Part shown: positions 20,425 through 28,830 of the stretch, piece after piece
How positions within the stretch are numbered: the first letter of the stretch is position 1
How the letters are laid out: every line of letters starts with the position of its first letter
Origin: a virus
Direction: 5' to 3' (one strand)
Length of the DNA stretch: 32,463 bases
Virus record (IMG/VR): IMGVR_UViG_3300042387_000059
Span: 1 to 32,463 of that record
Notes under the pieces: model-generated
Told to the model about the DNA's origin: nothing
Database searches by the model: none
Seen by the model: the letters and a program-made list of their open reading frames with translations, nothing else
Translations under genes and position numbers: made by a program

Positions 20425-21201
20425 TTACACCGTGTAGTTCTTGCCAGCGTCTGATCCGTACCAGTTGGTCCCGTCAGCCGTGAACACATACTTGTCCAGC
20501 TTGGATGCAGTGGCAGTGATCGTTGGCGCAGTCGCACTAGGCCACTTCACAGCAGAAGGCCAAGTCACTGTGCGTGAGCCTGTACCGTCTTGCTTCAACA
20601 GCATGATGAAACTTCTGCCAGCAGTGGCTGTTGGGAATGTGAATGTGCAGTTGCCTGTCAGCGTCAGGATCTGGACTGAGCCGTTGGCCAGATCAATCGT
20701 GTAGGTTGTGCCAGTGTTGGCTGTTGCCACTTCCTCGGTGTACCCGTTGGTGAACGTGCCAGCCTCAATCGTCTTGTTCGTCACCGTCTGCGTGGCAGTC
20801 GTACCCACAACGCCGGTCAGCGTATTGTCAGCGTAGGCAATCGTCTTGTTGGTCAGCGTCTGCGTACCTGTCAAGGTCACATCGGCGCCAATGGCCGTTC
20901 TGAAATCTGAAGCACCCAAGGCCGACACAGAGTTGTCTGCGTTAAACCTAGGAAATGTCACAGCAGACGGGTTTGTCACTGTGAACAAGTTTCCGCCCAA
21001 AGTGGTGGCCCCAAGGTTTGTCCTAGCCCCTGACGCTGTTGCCGCACCAGTTCCACCCTTGTTAACCTTCAGCACTGGACCAGGATCAAACAAAGCATCA
21101 ATGCTGTCAAAGTCCGCATTGATCTTTGTTCCCCAACTGTCAGTTGACGCGCCAACTTCTGGTTTGGTTAAGCCGAGGTTGGTTGTTGTGGTATCTGCCA
21201 T
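20425..21201 (-). CDS. Tail fibre protein (258 aa), ADTTTTNLGLTKP family
   Basis: AGGAATTTATATG identifies the start at 21201 (MADTTTTNLGLTKPEVGAST). The N-terminal part to about residue 40 (DSWGTKINADFDSIDALFD) is a widely shared virion-attachment module of phage fibres. It is followed by collagen-like or beta linkers (LKVNKGGTGAATASGA) and two similar segments (TGTQTLTNKTIAYADNTLTG, then TATQTVTNKTIEAGTFTNGY). The C-terminal domain is a compact beta structure with Trp residues. It is probably a receptor-binding or base fibre. The stop is two bases before the GIY-YIG gene's ATG. Confidence 0.75.
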   Translation of the reverse strand: MADTTTTNLGLTKPEVGASTDSWGTKINADFDSIDALFDPGPVLKVNKGGTGAATASGARTNLGATTLGGNLFTVTNPSAVTFPRFNADNSVSALGASDFRTAIGADVTLTGTQTLTNKTIAYADNTLTGVVGTTATQTVTNKTIEAGTFTNGYTEEVATANTGTTYTIDLANGSVQILTLTGNCTFTFPTATAGRSFIMLLKQDGTGSRTVTWPSAVKWPSATAPTITATASKLDKYVFTADGTNWYGSDAGKNYTV

Positions 21202-21209
21202 ATAAATTC

Positions 21210-21797
21210 CTAGTGAATTTTTGTCCAAGCTTGAGATTCATTTGCAACTGGAGTCCAGGTGCTAGAATTGTTTGACACTGGTGTCCAACTTTCTGCTATA
21301 TCTGAAATTTTTGTCCAAGTTGCGCTAATGTCATTGATATCATTCCATGATTCTGGAATGTCAACTTCATTTTCCCACTTTTTGCGAACAATTATATTTA
21401 CTGTTGAGGCGCAAGAAAGTATAGCCGATGGGCTAGTAATGTAAATAGCAGAAGAGGCAAACGCACTGGATGCTGCTAATACAGACCTAGCATTGAGTTC
21501 AACATTGGATGCCGCTGCAATGCTGGATATTGATGAGATGGTGGCCTGACCTACTGCATATCTCAAAGCACTTGCGCTTATTTCGCTGTCTGATGCAATA
21601 GTTGCTTGTCCAACAACATATCTGAAGGCGCTGGAGCTGATGGCGCTGTCGGATGCGATTGTGGCCGCAGCCCCATAAACAAAATTGGCGCTGGCAGTCA
21701 GTGCGCTTTCGGACGCAAGCGTAGCTGATGCCGAGTAAATATTAGATAAATTACTCGAAAAAGGTGCAACAGAAAACGCTGAAACGCCAAATAACAT
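21210..21797 (-). CDS. Repeat protein with 20-residue and 10-residue periodic modules (195 aa)
   Basis: Two exact repeat classes are visible. From about residue 21 to 100 a 20-residue unit recurs, aligned by ATLASE (25), ATIASD (45), ATIASD (65) and ATISSI (85), with degenerate copies up to about 130. After residue 140 tryptophans fall at 141, 151, 161, 171, 181 and 191, an exact ten-residue period (units such as WTPVSNNSST, WTPVANESQA). Such periodic sequences usually form beta-solenoids or extended fibres. The gene lies between the fibre and 89-residue genes, so a fibre component is likely. No family name is certain. Confidence 0.6.
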   Translation of the reverse strand: MLFGVSAFSVAPFSSNLSNIYSASATLASESALTASANFVYGAAATIASDSAISSSAFRYVVGQATIASDSEISASALRYAVGQATISSISSIAAASNVELNARSVLAASSAFASSAIYITSPSAILSCASTVNIIVRKKWENEVDIPESWNDINDISATWTKISDIAESWTPVSNNSSTWTPVANESQAWTKIH

Positions 21798-22066
21798 TAA
21801 GCGTCCTCTGCGCCTTCAAACTCGGGCTTTTGCTTGATGATGGCGTACAGGGCAGCGCGGTCAGCACCAGCCACATACTCGTCACCAGCAACTTGCACCT
21901 TGCCAGCGGAGAGTGGCTGCTTGCCAGCTTCACGGGCTTCTTTGGATGCGTAGCCGTAGAAGGTCACTTCAGTGCCTTTGCCTTTGAAGTCTTCTTGAAC
22001 AGCACCGATGTTCCAGTATGTCGCGGGGATGCCGAAGTCTGTATCGACTGATTTGATGAGGGCCAT
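21797..22066 (-). CDS. Small conserved phage protein (89 aa)
   Basis: The sequence MALIKSVDTDFGIPATYWNI, then FKGKGTEVTFYGYASKEARE, is familiar from small proteins beside fibre genes of Burkholderiales and related phages. AGGAGAAATC precedes the ATG. There are no cysteines, membrane segment or catalytic motif, and the C-terminus is helical and acidic. It may be a fibre-associated factor; function is unknown. It adjoins the repeat protein with ATG and TAA overlapping by one base. Confidence 0.65.
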   Translation of the reverse strand: MALIKSVDTDFGIPATYWNIGAVQEDFKGKGTEVTFYGYASKEAREAGKQPLSAGKVQVAGDEYVAGADRAALYAIIKQKPEFEGAEDA

Positions 22067-22078
22067 GATTTCTCCTAT

Positions 22079-24793
22079 TTAAGCAATAACTGCAAGTCGG
22101 CGGATTGTACCGCCCGAGTCTTTTATCTCAACGTAGCCTTGGATGGTCAAAGCCATGTTTGCTGTGTATGTACCGAAACGCACGTTGCCTGTTCCTTTGG
22201 GTGTCAGAGAAAGGTCAATGTTGGTGTCTGTGCCAGCAACACTAAATGCAGGGGCAGAACCTGCAACAGAACCTGTAGCTTGTAAAAAATTAACGGCTGA
22301 TGCAGTATGAATTACAGATAGTTGCGTTGTGCTTAAATCGGTTCTAAGTCCTACAGAGCCAGAACCTTTGCTTGCAAGCACAATATTAACTGACGCATCA
22401 GAACCCTGAGCAGAAATTACAGGTCTTCCACCAGTAGCCGCCCCCGTCACCTGTACGAAGTTCACAGCAGAGGCTGTGTGGGCTACACGGAGTTGTTCTT
22501 GTGCAGCGTTGTTGGTGTACAAACCAATCTGCGATGTGCCTTTACTGGACAATCCCAGAAAAATGTTTGTATCCGAGCCTTGCGCTGTGATTAAAGGGCC
22601 GTTACCTGCTGTTCTACCTTGAACTCCAAGATAATTAACGCCAGTTCCGCCAGCATCAAAAAGACGCAATGCCTCACCGCCCGGAGTTCTAAGCGACATT
22701 GTGCTACCAATGGATTGCACAGTCGTCCCAGACCCCACAGTCGCATAAGCAGCAGCACCGCTACCACCGCCACCTGAGAAGGTCACAGTGGGTTGTTCAA
22801 CGTAGCCAGAGCCAGCGTTGGTGATGGTGAAGGATGTTTGAACAGCGTAGTTCAGGTTAAATGTTGCGCCTGTTCCTGTGCCTCCAGTAACAGATGCGGG
22901 GTTTGTCGGTGTAGTTGAGTATGTACCAAACCGTGTAACCGTTACGCTCGTAATGACCCCTGCTGAAACTGTAGCCACAGTCAGTTGTGTCGTTTGCGTA
23001 GTTGCAGTTCCGCCAACAACAGTCAAAACATCGTTAACTGTATAGCCAGTCCCACCAGATTGAATGCTTGTAATTCCGTTGATAACTGCGGTGGCTGTTG
23101 CAGTAGCTTGAACCCCGCCAGCAGTGGTCGGTGCGCTGATAGCAACCGAGGGGACGCTCGTATACCCACTACCAGCAGCAGTCCTCGTAATCGCAGTAAC
23201 AGTACCGCCGTTGCTGATGTTTACCCCGTTTGCTCCAGTGGAGATGTTGACCGTAGGTGCGCTAATGGTTGTCGTTCCAAGCGAACCAGATACGGCAGAG
23301 CCAATGTTGATGTTGGTCGTGGAGCCAGAAACGCCAGCAGTGCCGATGTTGACCGTTTTCAAACTGCCTGAAATAGTTGCGCCGCTTGCAAACGCAGCCG
23401 TTTGCGCTCCAGTCGAGGTGGCTAGTGCTACCGTTCCAGCAGCGTTTACAGATGCAAAGTTACTTGTACCGCCAATGTTTAATGTGCCTTGAACACCCAG
23501 AGTCCCATCAACGTATGCGTTAGCGCCAGCAACAAAGTTCCCGTTTGCCCTTAAAGCACCGCCTACAGCCAAACTGCTTGTGTCCAGCTTTACGGCATTG
23601 TTGGCGGTGTTGTACTGATAAACAGCGTCTGTTGTACTGCCAACCGTGTAAACGCGGTTTATTGCGGTGCTGTCGATGAATAATCCGTTAGGGGTTACAT
23701 CTTGGAAACCAATGTAGAAATTATTGACAGGTGTTGCGGTACTGACATCCCATGCTGTGCCAAGGTTGTATTCCCAGATGTCATCGCCAATCGTTCCGAG
23801 CACCCACATCTTCAAGCCATCATCACTTAGGTTTACTTGGTTAGCTGCACCCTCTTGCACCACAACGCTGTAGAAAACTCCACCGTAAGAAGCGGTAGAT
23901 ACGTCCCATGCAGTTGAAAGCGTGTATTGGAAAACTGTATCCTGAGACGTTCCAATCACATACATTATTGTGCCGTCTGGCTTAAACCATAAACCAGTTG
24001 GCGTACCTTCTTGTGACGCAACGTTAAATGACTTGCTTGCATAGGAAGCTGTAGCAACGCTCCAAGCCGTTCCAAGGGTATATTGGAAAACTAGGTCACT
24101 TGCGCTTCCAATAACAAACATTGACAAACCATTAGGCTGGAAAAAAACATCTTGCGGTGAGTTGTCTTGAGCCGAAGTTGAAAACGTAGTAACAAACGTG
24201 GCAGTCGTGATGTCCCATGCAGTGCCAAGCGTGTACTCGTTTACGTCATCACCAGTGCTTCCGTTGACATACATCTTTGTGCCATTGTTGCCAATGAACA
24301 AACCCGTTGGTGATGATTCCTGACTTCCAATAAAGAAGCTATTGCCAGAGTAAAGCCACCCTGTGATGGTGTCGTTCTCGTTGAACGCTGAGTCACCTGT
24401 TGCAGTGGTTACAGCAACTTCTGTGAACGTACCGGCATTGGGGGTTGTGCCGCCGATTGCAGGGGGTGTTGCCAGTGTGTCAGTCGATGCCGCCCGTTCT
24501 GCTGGGTAAGTGACAAAGACATCCTTTGTCCCAGCAGAGAAGTTGACAGCAGTGCCGCCATTGCTGGACTCCAAGATGGTGTCACGCGACAGCACCGTGC
24601 CAGATGCCGTGTATGTGCCGATACCCACTTCCCACTCATTGGCCGCAGCATTGACGATGCCGTAATAAGTGGTGTTGGCATTGCCAATGACAGAAAACGA
24701 CTGAAACCCAGCCAATGCACCACCCAGGGTGATTGATCCAGTTCCAGTTGTCTCAGAAGTCTCTCTGACCCTATCTTTAAGCACCAAGGCCAT
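22079..24793 (-). CDS. Large tail fibre with central beta-propeller repeats (904 aa)
   Basis: The N-terminal 110 residues (MALVLKDRVRETSETTGTGS, later VGIGTYTASGTVLSRDTILE, ending TYPAERA) are a common phage fibre attachment module. From about 150 to 395 there are about five repeats of about 49 residues with G(T)AWD(I/V)(S/T)TA, FxPDG, MYVIG and D(T/L)VFQYTL. This is an NHL/YVTN-like propeller, probably for carbohydrate binding. Then come Gly/Ser/Thr-rich collagen- or solenoid-like segments. Finally there are three similar modules (about 730-880) such as AQGSDTNIFLGLSSKGTSQI and SKGSGSVGLRTDLSTTQLSV. It is the largest gene in the window and likely the main receptor-binding fibre. Confidence 0.75.
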   Translation of the reverse strand: MALVLKDRVRETSETTGTGSITLGGALAGFQSFSVIGNANTTYYGIVNAAANEWEVGIGTYTASGTVLSRDTILESSNGGTAVNFSAGTKDVFVTYPAERAASTDTLATPPAIGGTTPNAGTFTEVAVTTATGDSAFNENDTITGWLYSGNSFFIGSQESSPTGLFIGNNGTKMYVNGSTGDDVNEYTLGTAWDITTATFVTTFSTSAQDNSPQDVFFQPNGLSMFVIGSASDLVFQYTLGTAWSVATASYASKSFNVASQEGTPTGLWFKPDGTIMYVIGTSQDTVFQYTLSTAWDVSTASYGGVFYSVVVQEGAANQVNLSDDGLKMWVLGTIGDDIWEYNLGTAWDVSTATPVNNFYIGFQDVTPNGLFIDSTAINRVYTVGSTTDAVYQYNTANNAVKLDTSSLAVGGALRANGNFVAGANAYVDGTLGVQGTLNIGGTSNFASVNAAGTVALATSTGAQTAAFASGATISGSLKTVNIGTAGVSGSTTNINIGSAVSGSLGTTTISAPTVNISTGANGVNISNGGTVTAITRTAAGSGYTSVPSVAISAPTTAGGVQATATATAVINGITSIQSGGTGYTVNDVLTVVGGTATTQTTQLTVATVSAGVITSVTVTRFGTYSTTPTNPASVTGGTGTGATFNLNYAVQTSFTITNAGSGYVEQPTVTFSGGGGSGAAAYATVGSGTTVQSIGSTMSLRTPGGEALRLFDAGGTGVNYLGVQGRTAGNGPLITAQGSDTNIFLGLSSKGTSQIGLYTNNAAQEQLRVAHTASAVNFVQVTGAATGGRPVISAQGSDASVNIVLASKGSGSVGLRTDLSTTQLSVIHTASAVNFLQATGSVAGSAPAFSVAGTDTNIDLSLTPKGTGNVRFGTYTANMALTIQGYVEIKDSGGTIRRLAVIA

Positions 24794-24803
24794 GAGGAAT
24801 CCT

Positions 24804-25202
24804 TTAAGTCAATGTAATGTCCAAATCGCCAGCAGGGATGCGAATGATGTCGCCATCGTTGATCGTGCGCGATGAACTTAGTGCAGCCCAGCCCAGCATA
24901 TTGCCGGATGTAAGTGCATCAAAAATCGCAACGTGTGTAATCGTTCCCCAATTGCCACCAGATGCCGCCGCAAACTCAATGGCCGCTGCGTTTGTGGCCA
25001 ATGTGGGTGATGTACCAGACACACTGATTGTGCCTGTCACTTTTCGTGCGTAGCCATTGCCGGACACCTCAGTACCGCCACCAGCATCAGATGGCGCAGC
25101 CGTAAATAGGCCAACATACCAAGCTGTTGGGCGTGTAGCTGTATTGGTCGTAAACAAAAAGTTTAGAACCAAATTTTCGCTGTAGTCTGTAAACGATGAC
25201 AT
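24804..25202 (-). CDS. Structural protein, fibre-base type (132 aa)
   Basis: The sequence TRPTAWYVGLFTAAPSDAGG, then EVSGNGYARKVTG, and a late TSGNMLGWAALSSSRTINDG, match a small beta-sandwich protein that recurs in tailed phages beside adaptor and fibre genes. It probably sits in the virion as a tail or fibre connector, but the exact role is not established. The stop lies ten bases before the fibre's ATG, with AAAGGATTCCTCATG as the next ribosome site. The start ATG is at 25202, directly after the adaptor. Confidence 0.7.
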   Translation of the reverse strand: MSSFTDYSENLVLNFLFTTNTATRPTAWYVGLFTAAPSDAGGGTEVSGNGYARKVTGTISVSGTSPTLATNAAAIEFAAASGGNWGTITHVAIFDALTSGNMLGWAALSSSRTINDGDIIRIPAGDLDITLT

Positions 25203-25205
25203 TTA

Positions 25206-25826
25206 TTACCCCAAAGTTTTGGCTCTGACAACAGGAGTTGAAGAAACAGAAGCCCGTTGATCTGCTACTTCAATATCCCCCAGTGTATTGGTGTATAACT
25301 GACTCCATACTGCTAGACGCTCATCGTCTTTAAGGTATGGAGAGGCTTCAAGCAAAGACCCGTACAGATACAAGTCTGGGGCATATGCCAATAGCCAGTT
25401 GCTTGTGTTTGCGTTACTCAGTGCAGGAATCTTAGCATAGTAGGTAAGTTCTGCCGAGTATGTCGTGTCTGGACTTGGGATAAATTCAATCTGACTACCA
25501 ACAATTGTGTAGTACAGCGGTTGTCCAGGAGCCATGTAGCTTGAAGCTTTGAGTTCGTCACCTTGAGCCTCAGTTACAAACTTCAACCTAATAATAGGAT
25601 TGGTGTTAAGCTGAAATTCTTTCGCCTGAAGCCAATCAGTTGGGTAGGCAAAGAATTGAGTATCAATTTGGCCCTCTGCACGAACAACCATTTGTCGTGT
25701 ACGAACTTTTCGATTGAATTTTGCTTCAGCAAGGGAAATAAAACTCGGGATGATTGATGTCAAATCATCACGGTTTAGATAATCCGCTATCGTGCTTTTA
25801 AGCTCCGCAAATGTATCAAGTGCCAT
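25206..25826 (-). CDS. Head-tail adaptor, SU10 adaptor type (206 aa)
   Basis: The N-terminal helix LKSTIADYLNRDDLTSIIPS, then FISLAEAKFNRKVRTRQMVV, followed by a beta region (IVGSQIEFIPSPDTTYSAEL) and a long acidic helical tail, is the pattern of the phage SU10/P22 gp4-like adaptor family. This protein docks the portal to the tail. It follows the capsid gene block and precedes the fibre block, its usual place. The 206-residue length is normal. Its start overlaps the glycosyltransferase gene's end by 11 bases. Confidence 0.75.
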   Translation of the reverse strand: MALDTFAELKSTIADYLNRDDLTSIIPSFISLAEAKFNRKVRTRQMVVRAEGQIDTQFFAYPTDWLQAKEFQLNTNPIIRLKFVTEAQGDELKASSYMAPGQPLYYTIVGSQIEFIPSPDTTYSAELTYYAKIPALSNANTSNWLLAYAPDLYLYGSLLEASPYLKDDERLAVWSQLYTNTLGDIEVADQRASVSSTPVVRAKTLG

Positions 25827-26481
25827 TTTCTACATCCCTACACGCTATTGTGTGTTCATGCTTGAATTCAAACGAACCAATGTGGTGAACCTCTTTTGAG
25901 AGATCTTGGTCAATATATGTTTTTGTGCCGTTTTCAGCGGCTCTGCGACAAAACCAAACATCTTCACCCATGTAGTCTTGTGCGTTTGGAACCCAAGGGA
26001 TAGCAAACCAAGGATATTCCATTGTCTTGTAGACCTCGGCTTTGACAAGCATTACGCCCATGCCGCAGTAATCTACATCAACCAATCCGGTTGAATGGTC
26101 CTCAGTATATACCCTCTGAATTGTTTTGGCATCCTCATCCTTACCATTTTTGCGGACAGCAATAGGTTCGGTGGGAAATCTACGCTTGGCATAGTTGGCG
26201 CAAACAATCCCGATATCGTGCTTCAGTAGACGAATGATGGTGTCCTTGGGAAACCGCATATCACTGTCAAGCCACATCGTATGAGTACAACCAGCTTCAA
26301 TGGCTGATTTAGCCAAATCCTGACGCTGTGCTGACAACAAAGTGCCAGAACTTGTGTACAAAACTACCTTGTGGTGGGATGAACCCACCGTAAATCCAAC
26401 TAAACGTGCCAGATCGTAGGCAAATCCAGCGTTAACAAAGTCCCGTGTTGGGATCAAAACCCCAATGGTCTTACTGTCCAT
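25816..26481 (-). CDS. GT-A-type glycosyltransferase (221 aa)
   Basis: The protein opens MDSKTIGVLIPTRDFVNAGF, a typical GT-A beginning. It has THTMWLDSDMRFP (about 66-78) with the metal-binding DSD at 72-74. Then come GIVCANYAKRRFP (about 91-103), DYCGMGVMLVKAEVYK and the acid EDVWFCRRA (about 173-181), with HH at 199-200. This is a family 2-like glycosyltransferase that transfers a sugar from a nucleotide-sugar donor. Its position between capsid and adaptor is odd for a DNA or cell-wall enzyme. It could decorate the capsid, fibre or host surface; the target is unknown. Confidence 0.75.
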   Translation of the reverse strand: MDSKTIGVLIPTRDFVNAGFAYDLARLVGFTVGSSHHKVVLYTSSGTLLSAQRQDLAKSAIEAGCTHTMWLDSDMRFPKDTIIRLLKHDIGIVCANYAKRRFPTEPIAVRKNGKDEDAKTIQRVYTEDHSTGLVDVDYCGMGVMLVKAEVYKTMEYPWFAIPWVPNAQDYMGEDVWFCRRAAENGTKTYIDQDLSKEVHHIGSFEFKHEHTIACRDVENGT

Positions 26482-26795
26482 TAAACTTCTCCAGGTCGTG
26501 TGCGAAATGCTCGGTTGTCAGGGTCGTTGAGCCAACGCTTCATATAAGCTTGGTCATCAAGTTTTCCTTCAGCTTTCATTTTATAAAAGAGTGCCATAGG
26601 AATCGATGCAACATGGTGCATATCGCCTTTCCAGTTGGCTCTTTCATCAAATTGATTGAATTTCTGTTGGTTGTCAGCAACAACTCCAGACAAATCCATG
26701 ATGGTTTCGATCACTGCCTCATCCGTAGCATCATCGTAATGCCACATTTTTTTTGTTCCCGTGATGGGATCAAAGTCAAAAAGTTTAGATGTCAT
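26481..26795 (-). CDS. Conserved small phage protein (104 aa)
   Basis: The segment NWKGDMHHVASIPMALFYKM, then KRWLNDPDNRAFRTRPG, is typical of a protein family found after capsid genes in podoviruses. The 104-residue sequence has several His, Trp and Asp residues and no membrane segment. Its function is not established, though its position and fixed size suggest a head or neck component. TAATG links its stop to the glycosyltransferase start. The preceding terminator at 26812-26842 separates it from the capsid gene. Confidence 0.65.
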   Translation of the reverse strand: MTSKLFDFDPITGTKKMWHYDDATDEAVIETIMDLSGVVADNQQKFNQFDERANWKGDMHHVASIPMALFYKMKAEGKLDDQAYMKRWLNDPDNRAFRTRPGEV

Positions 26796-26811
26796 AGTCG
26801 TAAGAGGATAA

Positions 26812-26842
26812 AAAAAGGGTGGGTAATTAGCCCACCCTTTTT
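26812..26842 (-). terminator. Rho-independent terminator after the capsid gene
   Basis: On the minus strand, a 12-base stem AAAAAGGGTGGG pairs with CCCACCCTTTTT around a 7-base loop (CTAATTA). Further T residues extend the run beyond the stem. It starts two bases after the major capsid stop. Partial readthrough could lower expression of the downstream tail genes compared with capsid. The A/T symmetry would also allow termination from the other direction. Confidence 0.85.
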
Positions 26843-26844
26843 GA

Positions 26845-27825
26845 TTAAGCCTGAATCGTGCTATTCAGGTCGTAAACAGCGCCGTGGGCTTTCTCGTTCT
26901 TCACCTTCAAGCCCCACTCGACCAACAGCATACGCTTCTCAGCGTCACCTGTTTTGGCGAGTTCGACTGTCTGGAAAGGACGCAGGAAAGCAACGCTTGC
27001 GTATTCTGGATCAACCACGAACACATCACGTTCACGCTGGAAGCGGTTAGCAACAATGCTGACGTTACCAAAGTCGGAAACGTAAATATCGGCTGCACCG
27101 ATGATGGTCGATGGCTTAGGACCAGTGACGTTGAAGCGCTGACCAGCGATGCCAGCCATCTTAGACAGGTTCTGCTTGTTGACAGGACCAGCCATCACGA
27201 TGGAAGGAGAACCGCCTTGTGTCCAGACTTTCTGGATAACGTCCTTCAGCAACACTTCGCTGAACGAACGCAAGTCGCCAGCAGTGGCATCTGTACGGTC
27301 ATCAGTAGGAATGGTTGTGTAAGAAGGATCGCCACCGCTTGCACCTTCGTTGGTGTTGGTCTTCAAGAAGGCCAACAGAGCGCCAGTTGTACGGGCAGCA
27401 GAAGTGGAGCCAGCAGCAGCGGCTTGGTTGGCCAACATTGTGGCTTCCATGTCGCGCTTGATCTCAGCAGACTTCTTAGCCATTTGATAGCTCAGTTCGC
27501 TACGGCGACCTGCTTTGTCAACAGCTTCCAAAGTACCAGCAATGATCACATCCTTACGGCTGATCTGGGTGTAGTTACCCAAACGAACTGTAGGAACTGC
27601 GGCTGTGAACGAGGTAACGTCATCACCTTCGATCTGGGCGTTAGTAGTAACGGCAGATGCAAGGTCGTCTGTTTGCCACTCAAAGAAAGTATTGGACACG
27701 TTCTCACGGCCAATGTTGCTCATGAATGGGGTCTCTTCTGGCGAGATCTGATAGATCACGTTGGAGAGGTCTTCCCGAATGCCTTTAGCGTCATATCGGG
27801 TATAGGTGTTGGTAATTGCTGCCAT
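26845..27825 (-). CDS. Major capsid protein, SU10 type (326 aa)
   Basis: The opening MAAITNTYTRYDAKGIREDL, then SPEETPFMSNIGRENVSNTF, is the start of SU10-type major capsid proteins. The E-loop-like region (GRRSELSYQMAKKSAEIKRD) and the closing LLVEWGLKVKNEKAHGAVYD agree with a HK97-fold shell subunit of about 35 kDa. TGAGGATTTATC precedes the ATG. A terminator follows its stop. The scaffold gene is immediately upstream, matching other SU10-like loci. Confidence 0.9.
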   Translation of the reverse strand: MAAITNTYTRYDAKGIREDLSNVIYQISPEETPFMSNIGRENVSNTFFEWQTDDLASAVTTNAQIEGDDVTSFTAAVPTVRLGNYTQISRKDVIIAGTLEAVDKAGRRSELSYQMAKKSAEIKRDMEATMLANQAAAAGSTSAARTTGALLAFLKTNTNEGASGGDPSYTTIPTDDRTDATAGDLRSFSEVLLKDVIQKVWTQGGSPSIVMAGPVNKQNLSKMAGIAGQRFNVTGPKPSTIIGAADIYVSDFGNVSIVANRFQRERDVFVVDPEYASVAFLRPFQTVELAKTGDAEKRMLLVEWGLKVKNEKAHGAVYDLNSTIQA

Positions 27826-27834
27826 GATAAATCC

Positions 27835-28821
27835 TCAGATAAACTTTTCAAAAAGGGATGCGGCATCTCTGACGCTTCCGGTCTGTGCAAGACGTTTTTT
27901 TGCGTTGTTAATATCACCAGACTTGGAACTCACGCTACCCACCGAACCTGGAGTTGCCATACGTGGTGCTTTTTTAATCTTCGCTTGGAGTTCTGGACGT
28001 TTACTCATCATCTGGTCAAACTTCCACGCCTTATGGAGTGCAAGCAATGCCCGTGAATCAGTAATGCCGTTCAGTTCCTGCTCGGAAAAGCCCATGCTCT
28101 GACCGTATTCCATCAAAGCTTTACCTTCTGCTTTGGCCTTCTCTGGAGAACTCCACTCTGGAATTTTCTCTTTCAAAGCAACAACTTCTTGTGCCAAAAC
28201 AGATTGGATCTGCTTCTGTTGTTCAGCTTGTTGCAATTGCTGTAACCGCATCTGCTCTGCTTGAATCGCATACTTCTGTTGATTACGCCGCTGATGTGAT
28301 GTCCATTGACGGGCATATTCAGTCGGGTCTTCAACTTCTAAACGATTCCAATCAGGCTCTGGTGGCTCAAACTCCTGCAATTTCTGCTGTAATTGCCCCA
28401 ATATCTGAGCGTATTGTTCACGCTCTCCACGTACTTGCTGAAACTCAGACTCCACAAATTTGCGCTCTTCTGCCAGTTTCTGCGTTTTCCGTGTGTAGTC
28501 AGCTTCACGTTGATAGCCTCGGATCAACTCTTCCTTCGGGACTTCGATTTCTTTGCCATCAACTTTGACGACAAATTTCTCTTCCTTCTGGGGTTGCTCT
28601 TCAGCCTCTTCGTCTTCGCCTTCTACTTCCTCCGAGGGTTCTTCTGTTTCATCTTGCGGCTCCGCAGATTCCACCTCTTCAGACTCAGGTTCGGATTGCT
28701 CCTCCTCTGGTTGCACCTCTGCACCAGTGTCAACACCCTCTTGAGTGTCTAGCATGGATGCAAAGCTCTGTGCTGCTTGGTTTACTGTAATCGAACCGAC
28801 TGCTTGTGCGTTATCGGACAT
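27835..28821 (-). CDS. Scaffolding protein (328 aa)
   Basis: An acidic, Glu/Pro-rich N-terminal region (about 38-85, EPQDETEEPSEEVEGEDEEA) precedes a long charged coiled coil (about 100-230; LAEERKFVESEFQQVRGERE, then LQQAEQQKQIQSVLAQE). It ends with a small basic helical C-terminus (residues about 300-328, NNAKKRLAQTGSVRDAASLF) that would bind the capsid. This is the layout of P22- and SU10-like scaffolds. Gene order portal, small protein, scaffold, capsid supports it. A GAGGTAAAT ribosome site precedes the ATG. Confidence 0.8.
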   Translation of the reverse strand: MSDNAQAVGSITVNQAAQSFASMLDTQEGVDTGAEVQPEEEQSEPESEEVESAEPQDETEEPSEEVEGEDEEAEEQPQKEEKFVVKVDGKEIEVPKEELIRGYQREADYTRKTQKLAEERKFVESEFQQVRGEREQYAQILGQLQQKLQEFEPPEPDWNRLEVEDPTEYARQWTSHQRRNQQKYAIQAEQMRLQQLQQAEQQKQIQSVLAQEVVALKEKIPEWSSPEKAKAEGKALMEYGQSMGFSEQELNGITDSRALLALHKAWKFDQMMSKRPELQAKIKKAPRMATPGSVGSVSSKSGDINNAKKRLAQTGSVRDAASLFEKFI

Positions 28822-28830
28822 ATTTACCTC

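Noticed and set aside
26884-28056. Long plus-strand open frame of 390 codons
   Set aside because: It lies opposite the capsid and scaffold genes, has no ribosome site, and its translation is rich in His/Cys/Ser with no domain. It is a shadow of the highly biased coding strand.
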